Counted from the stretch's first letter, positions 1 through 8,718 are shown. The stretch is 64,000 nucleotides of DNA from Chromobacterium phragmitis (GCF_003325475.1 NZ_CP029495.1:620001-684000), one strand, 5' to 3'. Notes: a model not told the origin generated them from the sequence alone. Made by a program: numbers and translations.

Positions 1-743
1 GCGGCGATGGCGGCGCCGGACGATGGCCCGACCGGCTCGCCGCAGACAGCCAGCGCTTCGCGCGCCGTGGTCCAGGCCAGCTCCGACGCCACCGGCACGA
101 TGCCGGCCACCGCCTCGCGCCGGAACAGCCTCGTCGGCGCCGGCGGCGCCAGGCCGGGAATATTGTGCGGCCGCCATGGCTCGCCCGACAGCACCGCCGC
201 CTCCGCCGGCTCCGCCGCGTAGACCGCCACCCCCGCCGGCGCCAGCGCCTCGGCGATGCCCATCAGCGACGCGCAGGTGCCGGCGGCCACCGTCACCGCC
301 GCCGCGCCCGGCGCCTGGCGCAGCAGTTCTTCGCCCACCGCCCGGTAATGGACGATCAGTTCCGGATCGCTCAGCTGTTCCACCACATGGCTGCCCGGCA
401 TGGCGCGATGGGCGTCCAGCAATTCCTGCAATTGCGGATGCGGCCGGCGCTCCACATCCGCGCCCAGCCAGCGGGCATAGTTGACCACGCTGTCCGGCGC
501 GCCTTCAGGCATCAGCAGCAGCGCCTTGCAGCCTATCTGGCTCGCCGCCCAGGCGACGCTGACGCCGGCGCTGCCGGCGGTCATGATCACCAGCGTCGTG
601 TCACGGCCTATCCGACCGGCCTCCGCGCGGGCCAGGAGCGTCATCGGCAGCGACCGGTGCTTGATCGACAGCGAAGGGTTCTGGTATTCGAGCTTCAGGC
701 TCAGGCCGGGCAGCAGCGCCGGCGCATTCAGCAATGGCGTCAT
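1..743 (-). CDS. Cysteine-synthase-like PLP-dependent enzyme (partial, C-terminus beyond window)
   Basis: At least 247 residues are visible and the frame runs off the left edge. It is a fold-type II pyridoxal-phosphate enzyme of the cysteine synthase/threonine dehydratase group. The N-terminal NPSLSIKHR segment carries the probable Schiff-base lysine (Lys28), TAGSAGVSVAWAAS fits the substrate/PLP loop, and GPSSGA near the visible end matches the family's GxSSGA element. The usual SxKDR motif reads SIKHR, so the enzyme is divergent and may not be a true cysteine synthase. It starts 9 nt after the stop of the ligase gene upstream, so the two are almost certainly cotranscribed. It could be a beta-substitution enzyme for a specialised amino acid; the substrate is unknown. 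Confidence 0.8.
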   Translation of the reverse strand, partial: MTPLLNAPALLPGLSLKLEYQNPSLSIKHRSLPMTLLARAEAGRIGRDTTLVIMTAGSAGVSVAWAASQIGCKALLLMPEGAPDSVVNYARWLGADVERRPHPQLQELLDAHRAMPGSHVVEQLSDPELIVHYRAVGEELLRQAPGAAAVTVAAGTCASLMGIAEALAPAGVAVYAAEPAEAAVLSGEPWRPHNIPGLAPPAPTRLFRREAVAGIVPVASELAWTTAREALAVCGEPVGPSSGAAIA

Positions 744-752
744 CGCGGTTCC

Positions 753-2033
753 TTACAGATAGGCATGGACAGGCAGCGGCAACTCGATGAAGCGCGGCAC
801 CTTGACGCCGTTGCCGCTGGCCATCTTGTCGCGCTTCAGCTTCTGGATCAGCTCGGCCGGAACCAGGCGCAACGGCGGCGCCACCGCCAGCCGCTGCAAC
901 ATCTGCTCTCCGGCCCGGCGGACGATGTCCGCGCCGTCGCCGGATGCCGCCGCCAGCCATACTTCCACCTTCTGGCCCCCGTGTTCGTCCGGGTAGCGGA
1001 CCACCAGTTCGTCCGCCATCCCTCCCACTCGCCCCAATACGTCGAAAATCAAATCCGGATATACCGTCTGGCCCTGGATTTTCAGCTGGTGGTCCACCCG
1101 GCCGATGATGGCGCCTAGCCGCGGGCTGCGCCGGCCGCAATCGCACGGGCCGTCGTCCAGCCAACTGGCGATGTCTCCGGTGGCGTAGCGCACGGCGATG
1201 AAGCCCCGCGGCAGGGTCAGCGAGGTGACAACCACCTCGCCCGGCCGCCCCGGCGCGGCCGGCAGCCCGGTCTCGGGATCGATCAGCTCGACATGGACCG
1301 CGTCGTCATTGATGTGGAAGCCGCGGTGCTGCAGACATTCGTGGCCGACCGAGCCCAGCTCGCTGCAGCCGTATTCGTTGAGCGCGTCCTTCAACCCCCA
1401 CAGCTCCACCACCTTCTGCGCCACCGGCGTCGGCCGGCAGTCGGCGTCGAATGAGCCGCACGCGCCGAAATAGGCGTAATCCGGCAAGCATTCCGGCGCG
1501 GGAAAATCCGCGCCCATGGTCTGCGCCAATTCCAGCATCACCACCGGATTGCCCACCACGAAGGCCGGCTGATGGTAATGCACCACATCCAGGATGCGCC
1601 GGGTCCGCTGCGGCGAACAGCGAAGCGGACCCAGGCCTACTTTTTTGGCCGCCTGCAACACCAGCGGTCCCAAGGTGAACATGTCGTTGTTGCTCAACAG
1701 ATGCAACATGCGGTCGCCCGGCTTGGCGCCCAGCTCCGTCAACACCCGAGCCACGCAATCCACCCACACCATTTCCTGCAGCCGATGCACCGGCAGCTCC
1801 ACCGGGCGCCCGGTGGTGCCGGAAGAACTGACCACGTCGGTGAAATCGCCGTACTCCATCAGCTCGTCCCAATAGTTGGACAGCTCCTGCTTGCGGATCG
1901 CCGGCAGCCGGTGATACTCGCCGTCTTTCAGCCACTGCATGATTTGCGACGGCTCCACGCCCCAATGGCGCGGATAAAACGGACGCAGCGAAGCCTGCTC
2001 GACGACGCGAGCAATCCTTGCGACAGGCAACAT
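753..2033 (-). CDS. PaaK-like AMP-forming acyl-CoA ligase / adenylating enzyme
   Basis: 426 residues, the usual length for phenylacetate-CoA ligase relatives. The P-loop-like motif SSSGTTGRPVELP is at about residue 68 and the A5-type motif NEYGCSELGS lies in the middle. A CDCGRRSPRLG segment is followed by GRVDHQLKIQGQTVYP, the typical PaaK-family C-terminal domain start. A lysine-rich tail (KLKRDKMASGNGVK) could hold the catalytic lysine. It should activate a carboxylic acid as acyl-AMP and pass it to CoA or another acceptor. The start is set by a GAGGA sequence about 8 nt upstream. It lies between a transglutaminase-like gene and a PLP enzyme, with an aromatic-acid-type transporter further upstream, which hints at an aromatic acid substrate (inference). 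Confidence 0.85.
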   Translation of the reverse strand: MLPVARIARVVEQASLRPFYPRHWGVEPSQIMQWLKDGEYHRLPAIRKQELSNYWDELMEYGDFTDVVSSSGTTGRPVELPVHRLQEMVWVDCVARVLTELGAKPGDRMLHLLSNNDMFTLGPLVLQAAKKVGLGPLRCSPQRTRRILDVVHYHQPAFVVGNPVVMLELAQTMGADFPAPECLPDYAYFGACGSFDADCRPTPVAQKVVELWGLKDALNEYGCSELGSVGHECLQHRGFHINDDAVHVELIDPETGLPAAPGRPGEVVVTSLTLPRGFIAVRYATGDIASWLDDGPCDCGRRSPRLGAIIGRVDHQLKIQGQTVYPDLIFDVLGRVGGMADELVVRYPDEHGGQKVEVWLAAASGDGADIVRRAGEQMLQRLAVAPPLRLVPAELIQKLKRDKMASGNGVKVPRFIELPLPVHAYL

Positions 2034-2100
2034 GCTTGTTTTCCTCGTTAAACGATGATGAAGCGCCGGCGGAACGCCGGCCGCGGAACCGCGTCGGCCG

Positions 2101-2793
2101 CTACGTCATGGCGGGCCCCAGGCGGCTGTTCAGATAGCGCTCGCTGGCGCGGCGCAACGGTCCGGGCACGCAGCCCAGCCACTGGTTGAAATGGATGCCC
2201 AACAAGGTATTGTTGCCGGCTCGGCTGGCCACCGCCGCCGCCAGCGTGGGGAATTGCGGATTGTCAGCGCGGAGGTCCCCAGGCTCAGCCTGTGAGAAAG
2301 CGTCCGAACGGCCTGCCCACTCGCAGCCCGCGCCTCTTCCCAGCCCATAGCCCCGCTCCAGCCCGGATGCGCGCAGGCGCCGCTGCTGCTGTCGGAAGCC
2401 AGGACGATCGAAAATATAGCTGTCGATATGAAAACAACGGCCATCGAGCTGGACCCGAGTCACGGCGTGAAACAGCCTGGACGGCAGGCATAACAGCACC
2501 GGTGCCGGCACCGCGTGCCGCAGGATGCGCTTGTCCAGCGCCACGAAGCGCAAGCCGGCGTCGAAGCCGGCGCCTCGCAACAAGGCGCACAGCAAATCGG
2601 CCTGGGCGTTGCAATGGCCTCGCGCCATGGCCAGGGTCTGTTCCGGCGTCACCCCTTCGAAGCCGGTGGTGAAGCCGAACCTCACGCGGTCCCGCACATA
2701 GTCGTGCAGGGCCACGACATATTCGCGGTCGTCCGCCGGCAGCGATTGGCGCCGCACCGTTTCCAGCACGTTTCCGATCGTTTCCGCTTTCAT
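2101..2793 (-). CDS. Transglutaminase-like cysteine protease-fold protein
   Basis: 230 residues with the transglutaminase core: Cys61 in ARGHCNAQADLLCALLRGAG, His109 in RLFHAVTRVQLDG and Asp124 in FHIDSYI form the expected Cys-His-Asp triad. Bacterial members act as peptidases, amidases or acyltransferases. No signal peptide or membrane segment is visible, so it is probably cytoplasmic. The start at 2793 overlaps the MFS gene stop as ATGA, with GGGAGG 8 nt upstream; an ATG at 2799 is too close to that site. Coupling to the transporter, and the ligase downstream, suggest a role in making or trimming an amide-linked small molecule (inference). Confidence 0.8.
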   Translation of the reverse strand: MKAETIGNVLETVRRQSLPADDREYVVALHDYVRDRVRFGFTTGFEGVTPEQTLAMARGHCNAQADLLCALLRGAGFDAGLRFVALDKRILRHAVPAPVLLCLPSRLFHAVTRVQLDGRCFHIDSYIFDRPGFRQQQRRLRASGLERGYGLGRGAGCEWAGRSDAFSQAEPGDLRADNPQFPTLAAAVASRAGNNTLLGIHFNQWLGCVPGPLRRASERYLNSRLGPAMT

Positions 2794-4121
2794 GCCCATG
2801 CCCTCCCAGGCTGCGCGACAGCGCGGCGCTTGAGCAACAACGCCGCCGCTGCCAGCAGCGCCGGCAGCGACAACAAGGCGAAGAACCAGGGCAGACTCAA
2901 TTGCTGCTTCAGCAAAACCGCGCCCAGCATCGCCCCTGCGATGCCGCCGAAACGGCCTATGCCCATCATCCAGGCGACGCCGCTGGCCCGGCCGGCCGTA
3001 GGATAGTATCCGGCCGCCAGCGAAGGCATCGACGCCTGCGCCCCGTTCATCGCGATGCCGGCGAGGCAGATGGCCAACGCCAGCCATCCATGGCTGGCCA
3101 GCGACTGGCCGATGGCGAACACCAGCAGGCCGGTCAGCAGATACGCCGCCGCCAGCACGCGGTGGCCGTCATAGCGATCCATCAGCCAACCGGTCAAGGT
3201 GCTGCCCAGCAAACCGCCGAACGGGAACAATGCGGTCAGCAGCGCGGCGCGGCTAAGATCCATGCCGCTGTCGCTGATCAGAATCGGCAGCCAGCTGGTC
3301 AACAGATAGAAAATCAGCAGGCCCATGAAATAAGCCGCGGCCAACAGCAGCGTGCCCGTTCGGTAGCTGGCGGACCAGACCAGGCGCAGTCCCCGCGACT
3401 TGTCGCCTTCCCGCAGCACCAGGCTGTCGCCGTCGCGCAGGGAAACGCCAGGCAGCAACCGCAGCAGAATGCGGCGAGCCGCCGCCTCGCCGCCCTCGCG
3501 CAACAACAGGAAGCGCAACGATTCCGGCAGCAGCAGCCACATCGCCGGCAACAGCAGCAGCGGCGCGACGCCGCCCACCAGCAGCACGCTGCGCCAGCCG
3601 GCATGCGGCACCAGCCAGGAAGCCAGCAAGCCTCCGCAAGCCGCGCCCAGCGGGAAGCCGCAGAACATCGCGCTGACAATGAAAGCCCGCCGCGGCTCAG
3701 GCGAATACTCGGACATCAGCGTCACCGCGTTGGCCATCGCCGCGCCCAGCCCCAAGCCCGTGGCGAAGCGCAGCCAGGCCAGCGCCGAGAGGTCCGGCGC
3801 CCGGCTCGCGGCCAGGCTCATCGCGCCGAACAGCAACACAGCGCCCATCAACACCCGCTTGCGGCCGACGCGGTCGGCCAGCGGGCCGGCCAGCATCGCC
3901 CCCGCCGCCAGCCCCCATAGCGCGGCGCTCATCACCGGCCCCAGTTGGGAACGCGCCACGCCCCAATCGCGGATCACGGCCGGCGCGATATAGCCGATGG
4001 CGGCGGTATCGAAGCCATCGCACAACACGATCAGGAAGCAGAGGATCAGGATGCGCCACTGCGGGGCGGAAAAACGCTGACGATTGATCAGATCGCCGAC
4101 ATCCAGTTGCCTTCCCGGCAT
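2790..4121 (-). CDS. MFS transporter, aromatic acid:H+ symporter (AAHS)-like
   Basis: 443 residues with about 12 predicted membrane segments. The LCDGFDTAAIGYIAPAV segment in the first helix resembles the DGxD signature of PcaK/BenK-type aromatic acid symporters, and GPLADRVGRKRVL is the MFS loop 2-3 motif. It probably moves an aromatic or other carboxylic acid across the inner membrane. An ATG six nt upstream (4127) abuts the GGGAG ribosome site, while 4121 has correct spacing, so 4121 is preferred. It is the first gene of a leftward four-gene operon. The family placement is good; the substrate and direction of transport are not readable from sequence. Confidence 0.85.
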   Translation of the reverse strand: MPGRQLDVGDLINRQRFSAPQWRILILCFLIVLCDGFDTAAIGYIAPAVIRDWGVARSQLGPVMSAALWGLAAGAMLAGPLADRVGRKRVLMGAVLLFGAMSLAASRAPDLSALAWLRFATGLGLGAAMANAVTLMSEYSPEPRRAFIVSAMFCGFPLGAACGGLLASWLVPHAGWRSVLLVGGVAPLLLLPAMWLLLPESLRFLLLREGGEAAARRILLRLLPGVSLRDGDSLVLREGDKSRGLRLVWSASYRTGTLLLAAAYFMGLLIFYLLTSWLPILISDSGMDLSRAALLTALFPFGGLLGSTLTGWLMDRYDGHRVLAAAYLLTGLLVFAIGQSLASHGWLALAICLAGIAMNGAQASMPSLAAGYYPTAGRASGVAWMMGIGRFGGIAGAMLGAVLLKQQLSLPWFFALLSLPALLAAAALLLKRRAVAQPGRAWA

Positions 4122-4127
4122 CGACAT

Positions 4128-4351
4128 CTCCCAAATAGAATTTGAATTTATAAAAATATATTGATTTCGAATATATGGTGCGCAACAATGCCGGCCAAAG
4201 TCAAATAAAATATTCGTTTTGGAAATATTTAATTCAAATAAATTGGCATATCATTTTGAGCGGTCTGGATATTCAACCTGCCGCGTGCGTTCGCCATGAC
4301 TTTGCCATGTCGCGGTCATGAAACAGACCATTTGAGAACCACCCTGACGAC
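4128..4351. promoter_or_regulatory. AT-rich divergent intergenic region
   Basis: This stretch is strikingly AT-rich for the window. It holds a direct repeat AATATAT at 4155-4161 and 4170-4176, and an inverted pair AAAATATT (4207-4214) / AAATATTT (4223-4230). It separates the leftward transporter operon from a rightward orphan gene, so it must contain promoters for both. I could not assign one clear -35/-10 pair because many A/T hexamers qualify. Such a tract is a plausible target for H-NS/MvaT-like silencing of acquired DNA (inference). Confidence 0.4.
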
Positions 4352-4909
4352 ATGACGCTTCTCACATCCCGGCGCGGCGAACTGAGGCCCGTCATCCTGA
4401 TCCGGGACGGAGAATGGCTGGCGCGCAGCCTGGACCATGCCCGCCACCCGCTGTTCTCCTGGATCGCCGGCCAACGGCAATGCGGCTGGCTGCTGGAGTC
4501 GCAACTGCCTGAAATCCGTCTGCTGGCGACGCTGCTGGCCGCCCGCCGCCATCAGCCCAGCCCGACGCCCTCCCGCCTGAGCGACGAGGCCGACTGGCTC
4601 GCCGCGCGCATCTACCTGCTGCGGCTGGAACAGGTGGAAATGGCGGAGACGGAAAACGGCACGCTGGCGCAAGCCAACGCCCGCCTGCGCGAGCTGTGCG
4701 GCCCTTCCGCCCCGCTCGCCGCCGCCATTGCGCCCGCCTCCGCGCAACCCGCATGGCTGCAGACCGGCTGGGCCCCGATCCTGCAGCCGGTGCGCGACGT
4801 CGGCGGCGCGGCCGCGATGGCCGCCAACAGCCGCAGGATGCGCCCGCAATGCCAGTCGCGGCTGGCGTCCCTCATATCCTCGCTGCGCTCAGGCATCCAG
4901 GCGCGATAG
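4352..4909 (+). CDS. Hypothetical protein, orphan
   Basis: 185 residues that I do not recognise. There is no signal peptide or membrane helix; a central helical part (LARSLDHARHP through LARIYLLRLEQVEMAE) is followed by an Ala/Pro-rich stretch and an Arg-rich C-terminus. Codon use has the G/C-rich third positions of its neighbours, which supports a real gene, but no strong ribosome site precedes the ATG. Its 3' end overlaps the convergent metR stop by 21 nt. It is divergent from the transporter operon across an AT-rich region, so it could be a regulator or accessory of that operon, but no DNA-binding motif is evident. Confidence 0.5.
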   Translation: MTLLTSRRGELRPVILIRDGEWLARSLDHARHPLFSWIAGQRQCGWLLESQLPEIRLLATLLAARRHQPSPTPSRLSDEADWLAARIYLLRLEQVEMAETENGTLAQANARLRELCGPSAPLAAAIAPASAQPAWLQTGWAPILQPVRDVGGAAAMAANSRRMRPQCQSRLASLISSLRSGIQAR

Positions 4910-5812
4910 GCCCGGCAGCGTCGCGAAGCTGGAATCGCGCACCGTCTGCGCGAAGTCCTGGATATAAGCCCGCTCTGCGTCCGACTCCCGCAGCGCCGCG
5001 TACAACTGGCTGTACAAGCCCTCTTGCCCCACTCGCCTCGCCACCACGTAGCCGCGCTCCAGATAGGGCTGCACCGCCCAATAGGGCAAGGCCGCCACGC
5101 CGCGGCGGCTGGCCACCAGCTGGATGATGGCGATGGTCAGCTCGGCGGTGCGGCGCGCCGGATTCACGCCGGCCGGGGCCAGCACCTTGCGCAACAGGTC
5201 CAGCATCTCGTCGGCCACCGGGTAGTGGATCAACGTCTCGCCGGCGAAGTCCCCGGCCTGCCATGCCGGCTTGCTCGCCAGCGCATGCTCGCGCGCGGCG
5301 ATGCCCACCATTTCATAGGCGAACAGAGGCAGATGAATCACGCCGGCCTGCGGCTCGGCCTCGGACACGATGGCGAGATCGGCCCGGTCGCTCAACAGCA
5401 GGCCGACCGGGTCGGCATGAAAGCCGGACACGATGTCCAGCTCCACCGCCGGCCAGTGCTGGCGGAATTGATCCATCGCCGGCATCAGCCAGTCGAAGCA
5501 GGTATGGCACTCCACCGCCACCCGGATCTCACCCGCCTCGCCCTGGCGGATGCGCGCCAGATCGCGCTCGGCCGCCGCCACCTTGGCCGTCAGCTCGCGC
5601 GCCAGCGCCAGCAGCCGCTCTCCCCCGGGCGTGAAGCGCAAGGGCTGCGTCTTGCGCTCGAACAGCGTCAGTCCATATGCCGCCTCCAGCTGCTTCAACT
5701 GGTGCGACAAGGCCGACTGCGTCAGATACACCCGTTGCGCCGCCTGCGACACGCTGCCGGTTTCCGCCAGCGCCAGCAGGCTTTTCAGATGCCTCAGCTC
5801 CAGCACGCTCAT
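4889..5812 (-). CDS. metR: LysR-family activator of methionine biosynthesis MetR
   Basis: 307 residues. The N-terminal winged helix (LRHLKSLLALAETGSVSQAA, then LTQSALSHQLKQLE and LFERKTQPLRFTPGGERLL) closely follows enterobacterial MetR, especially the TQSALSHQ recognition helix. The C-terminal part is the usual effector domain; MetR senses homocysteine. It is divergent from metE with a 100-nt gap, the classic metR/metE arrangement. The start at 5812 is preferred over 5824 because TGGAA lies about 6 nt upstream. Its 3' end overlaps the orphan gene at 4352-4909. Confidence 0.93.
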   Translation of the reverse strand: MSVLELRHLKSLLALAETGSVSQAAQRVYLTQSALSHQLKQLEAAYGLTLFERKTQPLRFTPGGERLLALARELTAKVAAAERDLARIRQGEAGEIRVAVECHTCFDWLMPAMDQFRQHWPAVELDIVSGFHADPVGLLLSDRADLAIVSEAEPQAGVIHLPLFAYEMVGIAAREHALASKPAWQAGDFAGETLIHYPVADEMLDLLRKVLAPAGVNPARRTAELTIAIIQLVASRRGVAALPYWAVQPYLERGYVVARRVGQEGLYSQLYAALRESDAERAYIQDFAQTVRDSSFATLPGLSRLDA

Positions 5813-5823
5813 CAGTAATTCCA

Positions 5824-5859
5824 TTCATGTTGAACAGCAAAATAATGAGTTTGAATCAT
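5824..5859. promoter_or_regulatory. Putative MetR operators between metR and metE
   Basis: Two dyads lie in the 100-nt gap. TTCATGTTGAA (5824-5834) has TTCA/TGAA arms. ATGAGTTTGAATCAT (5845-5859) has ATGA/TCAT arms and fits the LysR T-N11-A rule (T5846, A5858). Known MetR sites in enterobacteria use TGAA and TTCA half-sites, so both are reasonable candidates for activation of metE and autoregulation of metR. Assignment is by inspection only. Confidence 0.45.
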
Positions 5860-5912
5860 ACACCGCAATGACAGATGCTTGTTCCATCCCGACAAGAAAC
5901 AGAAAGCAAGCC

Positions 5913-8195
5913 ATGAGCCACATCACGCACCTGCTAGGTTTTCCGCGCATCGGCGCCAAGCGAGAACTGAAAATCCTGCTGGAAAGCCATTGGAAAAACG
6001 AGCTGGACGAGGCCGCCTTGCAGCAGGGCGCGAAAGAGCTGCGCCAGAAACACTGGCTATTGCAAAAAGGGGCCGGCGTGGCGCTGAGCCCGGTGGGCGA
6101 CTTCTCGCTGTACGATCACGTGCTGGACGCTCAGCTGCTGGTGGGCGCCATCCCTCCGCGCTTCGGTTTCGACGCCGCGGCGCTGACCACCGCTCAATAC
6201 TTCGAACTGGCGCGCGGCAACCGCGAGCAGCCGGCGCTGGAAATGACCAAGTGGTTCGATACCAACTACCACTATCTGGTGCCGGAGTGGCAGGCCGACA
6301 CCGCCTTCACCGCCCAGCCGCAGCGGCTGCTGGCGCAAGTGCGCGAGGCGCGCGCGCTGGGCGTGGCCGCCAAACCCGTGCTGCTGGGGCCGCTCAGCCT
6401 CTTGTGGCTGGGCAAGGCCAAAGGCGAGGCTTTCGACAAGCTAACGCTGCTGCCCGGCCTGGTCGCCGCCTACCGCGAATTGCTGGCCGCGCTGCGCGCC
6501 GAGGGCGCGGAGTGGACTCAGCTGGACGAACCCATCCTGGCGCTGGACCTGGAGCCGGCATGGCGGGACGCCTTCGCCCCGGCTTATGCCGAACTGAGTC
6601 CGCACGCGCCCAAGCTGCTGCTGGCGACTTACTTCGGCGGCGTGGCCGAACACGCGGCCTGGCTGAAGGCGCTGCCGGTGGCCGGCCTGCACCTGGATCT
6701 GGTGCGCGCGCCGGAGCAAATAGACGCCTTCGCCGCCGACTATCCGGCCGACAAGGTTCTGTCCGCCGGCATCATCGACGGCCGCAACATCTGGCGCGCC
6801 GATCTGTCCGCGCTACAGGACCAACTGGCGCCGCTTGCCGAACGCCTGGGCGAACGGCTGTGGCTGGCGCCCAGCTGCTCGCTGCTGCACAGCCCCTTCG
6901 ACGCCGCCGCCGAGACCGCGCTCGACCCTGAGCTGAAAAGCTGGCTGGCCTTCGCCGTGCAGAAGCTGAACGAGTTGAAGACGCTGCGGCGAGGCCTGGA
7001 ACAGGGACGCGCCGCCATCGCCGACGAACTGGCCGGCAGCGACTTCGCCCGCGAGCAGCGCCGCGCCAGCCCCCGCATCCACAACCCCGCCGTCGCCCGG
7101 CGGCTGGCCGGGCTGCCGGAGAACGCCGACCGCCGCGCCAGCGCCTATCCGGTCCGCGCCGAAAAGCAGCAGAGCTGGCTGAAGCTGCCGCCGCTGCCCG
7201 CCACCACCATAGGCTCCTTCCCGCAGACGCCGGCCATCCGCGCCAGCCGCGCCGCGTTCAAGAAGGGCGAACTGGCCGCCGCCGACTACCAGGCGGCGAT
7301 GGAGAAGGAAATCGAACTGGCCATCCGCCGCCAGGAGGCCCTGGGGCTGGATGTGCTGGTGCACGGCGAGGCCGAGCGCAACGACATGGTGGAATACTTC
7401 GGCGAGCAGCTGGCCGGTTTCGCCTTCACCCAAGGCGGCTGGGTGCAAAGCTATGGCAGCCGCTGCGTCAAGCCGCCGGTCATCTACGGCGACGTCAGCC
7501 GGCCCGCAGCCATGACCGTGGACTGGGCGCGCTACGCGCAGAGCCTGTCCGCCAAACCGGTGAAGGGCATGCTGACCGGTCCGGTCACCATCCTGCAGTG
7601 GAGCTTCGTCCGCGATGACCTGCCCAGAGGCGAGGTGTGCCGCCAGATCGCGCTGGCGCTGAACGACGAGGTGCGGGACCTGGAGGCCGCCGGCATCCGC
7701 GTGATCCAGATCGATGAGCCCGCCATCCGCGAAGGCCTGCCGTTGAAGCGGCATCAGCGCGACGGCTACCTGGCCTGGGCCGGCGAGGCCTTCCGCCTGT
7801 CCAGCCATGGCGTGGACGACGCCACGCAGATCCACACCCATATGTGCTACTCGGAATTCGGCGACATCCTGCCGGCCATCGCCGCGCTGGACGCCGACGT
7901 GATCACCATCGAAACCTCTCGTTCGGACATGGAGCTGCTGGCGGATTTCGGCCGCTTCCATTACCCCAACGCCATCGGCCCCGGCGTCTACGACATCCAC
8001 AGCCCGCGCGTGCCCACTGTCGCCGAAATCCGCGCGTTGCTGAAGAAGGCGCTGCAGGTGATCCCCGCCGAGCGGCTGTGGATCAACCCGGACTGCGGAC
8101 TGAAGACGCGCGGCTGGCCGGAGGTGGAGGCCGCGCTGGCGGCGATGGTGGCCGTTGGCCGCGAGTTGCGCGCGGAGCTGGCGCACACCGCCTGA
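5913..8195 (+). CDS. metE: Cobalamin-independent methionine synthase
   Basis: 760 residues, matching the family length of about 755. It transfers the methyl group of methyltetrahydropteroyl-triglutamate to homocysteine in the last step of methionine synthesis. The N-terminus LLGFPRIGAKRELK matches MetE. The C-terminal catalytic barrel shows TTIGSFPQT, VHGEAERNDMVEYF (zinc and homocysteine residues), IQIDEPAIREG, IHTHMCYSEF and WINPDCGLKTRGW with the zinc-binding cysteine. The frame stays open upstream to 5550, but homology begins at this ATG. Control by the divergent MetR is expected. Confidence 0.97.
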   Translation: MSHITHLLGFPRIGAKRELKILLESHWKNELDEAALQQGAKELRQKHWLLQKGAGVALSPVGDFSLYDHVLDAQLLVGAIPPRFGFDAAALTTAQYFELARGNREQPALEMTKWFDTNYHYLVPEWQADTAFTAQPQRLLAQVREARALGVAAKPVLLGPLSLLWLGKAKGEAFDKLTLLPGLVAAYRELLAALRAEGAEWTQLDEPILALDLEPAWRDAFAPAYAELSPHAPKLLLATYFGGVAEHAAWLKALPVAGLHLDLVRAPEQIDAFAADYPADKVLSAGIIDGRNIWRADLSALQDQLAPLAERLGERLWLAPSCSLLHSPFDAAAETALDPELKSWLAFAVQKLNELKTLRRGLEQGRAAIADELAGSDFAREQRRASPRIHNPAVARRLAGLPENADRRASAYPVRAEKQQSWLKLPPLPATTIGSFPQTPAIRASRAAFKKGELAAADYQAAMEKEIELAIRRQEALGLDVLVHGEAERNDMVEYFGEQLAGFAFTQGGWVQSYGSRCVKPPVIYGDVSRPAAMTVDWARYAQSLSAKPVKGMLTGPVTILQWSFVRDDLPRGEVCRQIALALNDEVRDLEAAGIRVIQIDEPAIREGLPLKRHQRDGYLAWAGEAFRLSSHGVDDATQIHTHMCYSEFGDILPAIAALDADVITIETSRSDMELLADFGRFHYPNAIGPGVYDIHSPRVPTVAEIRALLKKALQVIPAERLWINPDCGLKTRGWPEVEAALAAMVAVGRELRAELAHTA

Positions 8196-8207
8196 GCCGG
8201 AAACGGC

Positions 8208-8231
8208 GACGCCCCGGAAAACCGGGGCGTC
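8208..8231 (+). terminator. Hairpin after metE
   Basis: A perfect 10-bp stem GACGCCCCGG / CCGGGGCGTC closes an AAAA loop 12 nt after the metE stop. There is no T-tract, so intrinsic termination is uncertain. It sits between convergent metE and sixA and could protect or end both transcripts. Confidence 0.55.
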
Positions 8232-8259
8232 GAACAGGGACTGGGGGAAGGTTCCGGGC

Positions 8260-8718
8260 TCACGGCGCCAGCATCCCCGGCGTCAGCATCAGCTTCAGCC
8301 TGACCTGCTCGTAGCCGTGGCGCTCGCGGCGGTTCAACCACCACACCGAGCCCTTCTTCACGCTCCACATCTGCTGCTGCTCGGACATCAGCCTGGCCGC
8401 CAGCCAACCCAGGTAAGGCTGATGGCCGACCAGCACCACCGGCCGTTCCGCCTCGGGCCAAGCAACCGCGCCCAACACCTCGTCCACCCCCGCGCCGGGA
8501 TTCAATTCCGGCAACACTTCATAGCTCTTGGCCAGGTAGGCGGCGGTCTGCTGGGAGCGGCGGGCCTCGGAGGCCAGCAGCAAATAATCGTCCGGCAGCC
8601 GCTGCCGCAGCCAGGACGCCATCAGGCTGGCATGCTGCTGCCCGCGCCGAGTCAGCGCGCGCGCCAGGTCGTCGATGCCATCCTCGGCCTCGGCGTGGCG
8701 CCACAAAATCAGATCCAT
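8260..8718 (-). CDS. sixA: SixA-type phosphohistidine phosphatase
   Basis: 152 residues of the histidine phosphatase (phosphoglycerate mutase-like) superfamily. The catalytic motif LILWRHAEAED contains the RH(A) nucleophile, and VVLVGHQPYL carries the second conserved histidine. Length and sequence match small SixA proteins, which remove phosphate from phosphohistidine on phosphotransfer or PTS proteins. The ATG is preceded by AAGGAGAAC, an ideal ribosome site. It is convergent with metE and lies 65 nt downstream of lrgB on the same strand. Confidence 0.85.
   Translation of the reverse strand: MDLILWRHAEAEDGIDDLARALTRRGQQHASLMASWLRQRLPDDYLLLASEARRSQQTAAYLAKSYEVLPELNPGAGVDEVLGAVAWPEAERPVVLVGHQPYLGWLAARLMSEQQQMWSVKKGSVWWLNRRERHGYEQVRLKLMLTPGMLAP

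Noticed and set aside
5550..5912. N-terminal extension of metE
   Set aside because: Overlaps metR and the operator gap; homology begins at 5913.
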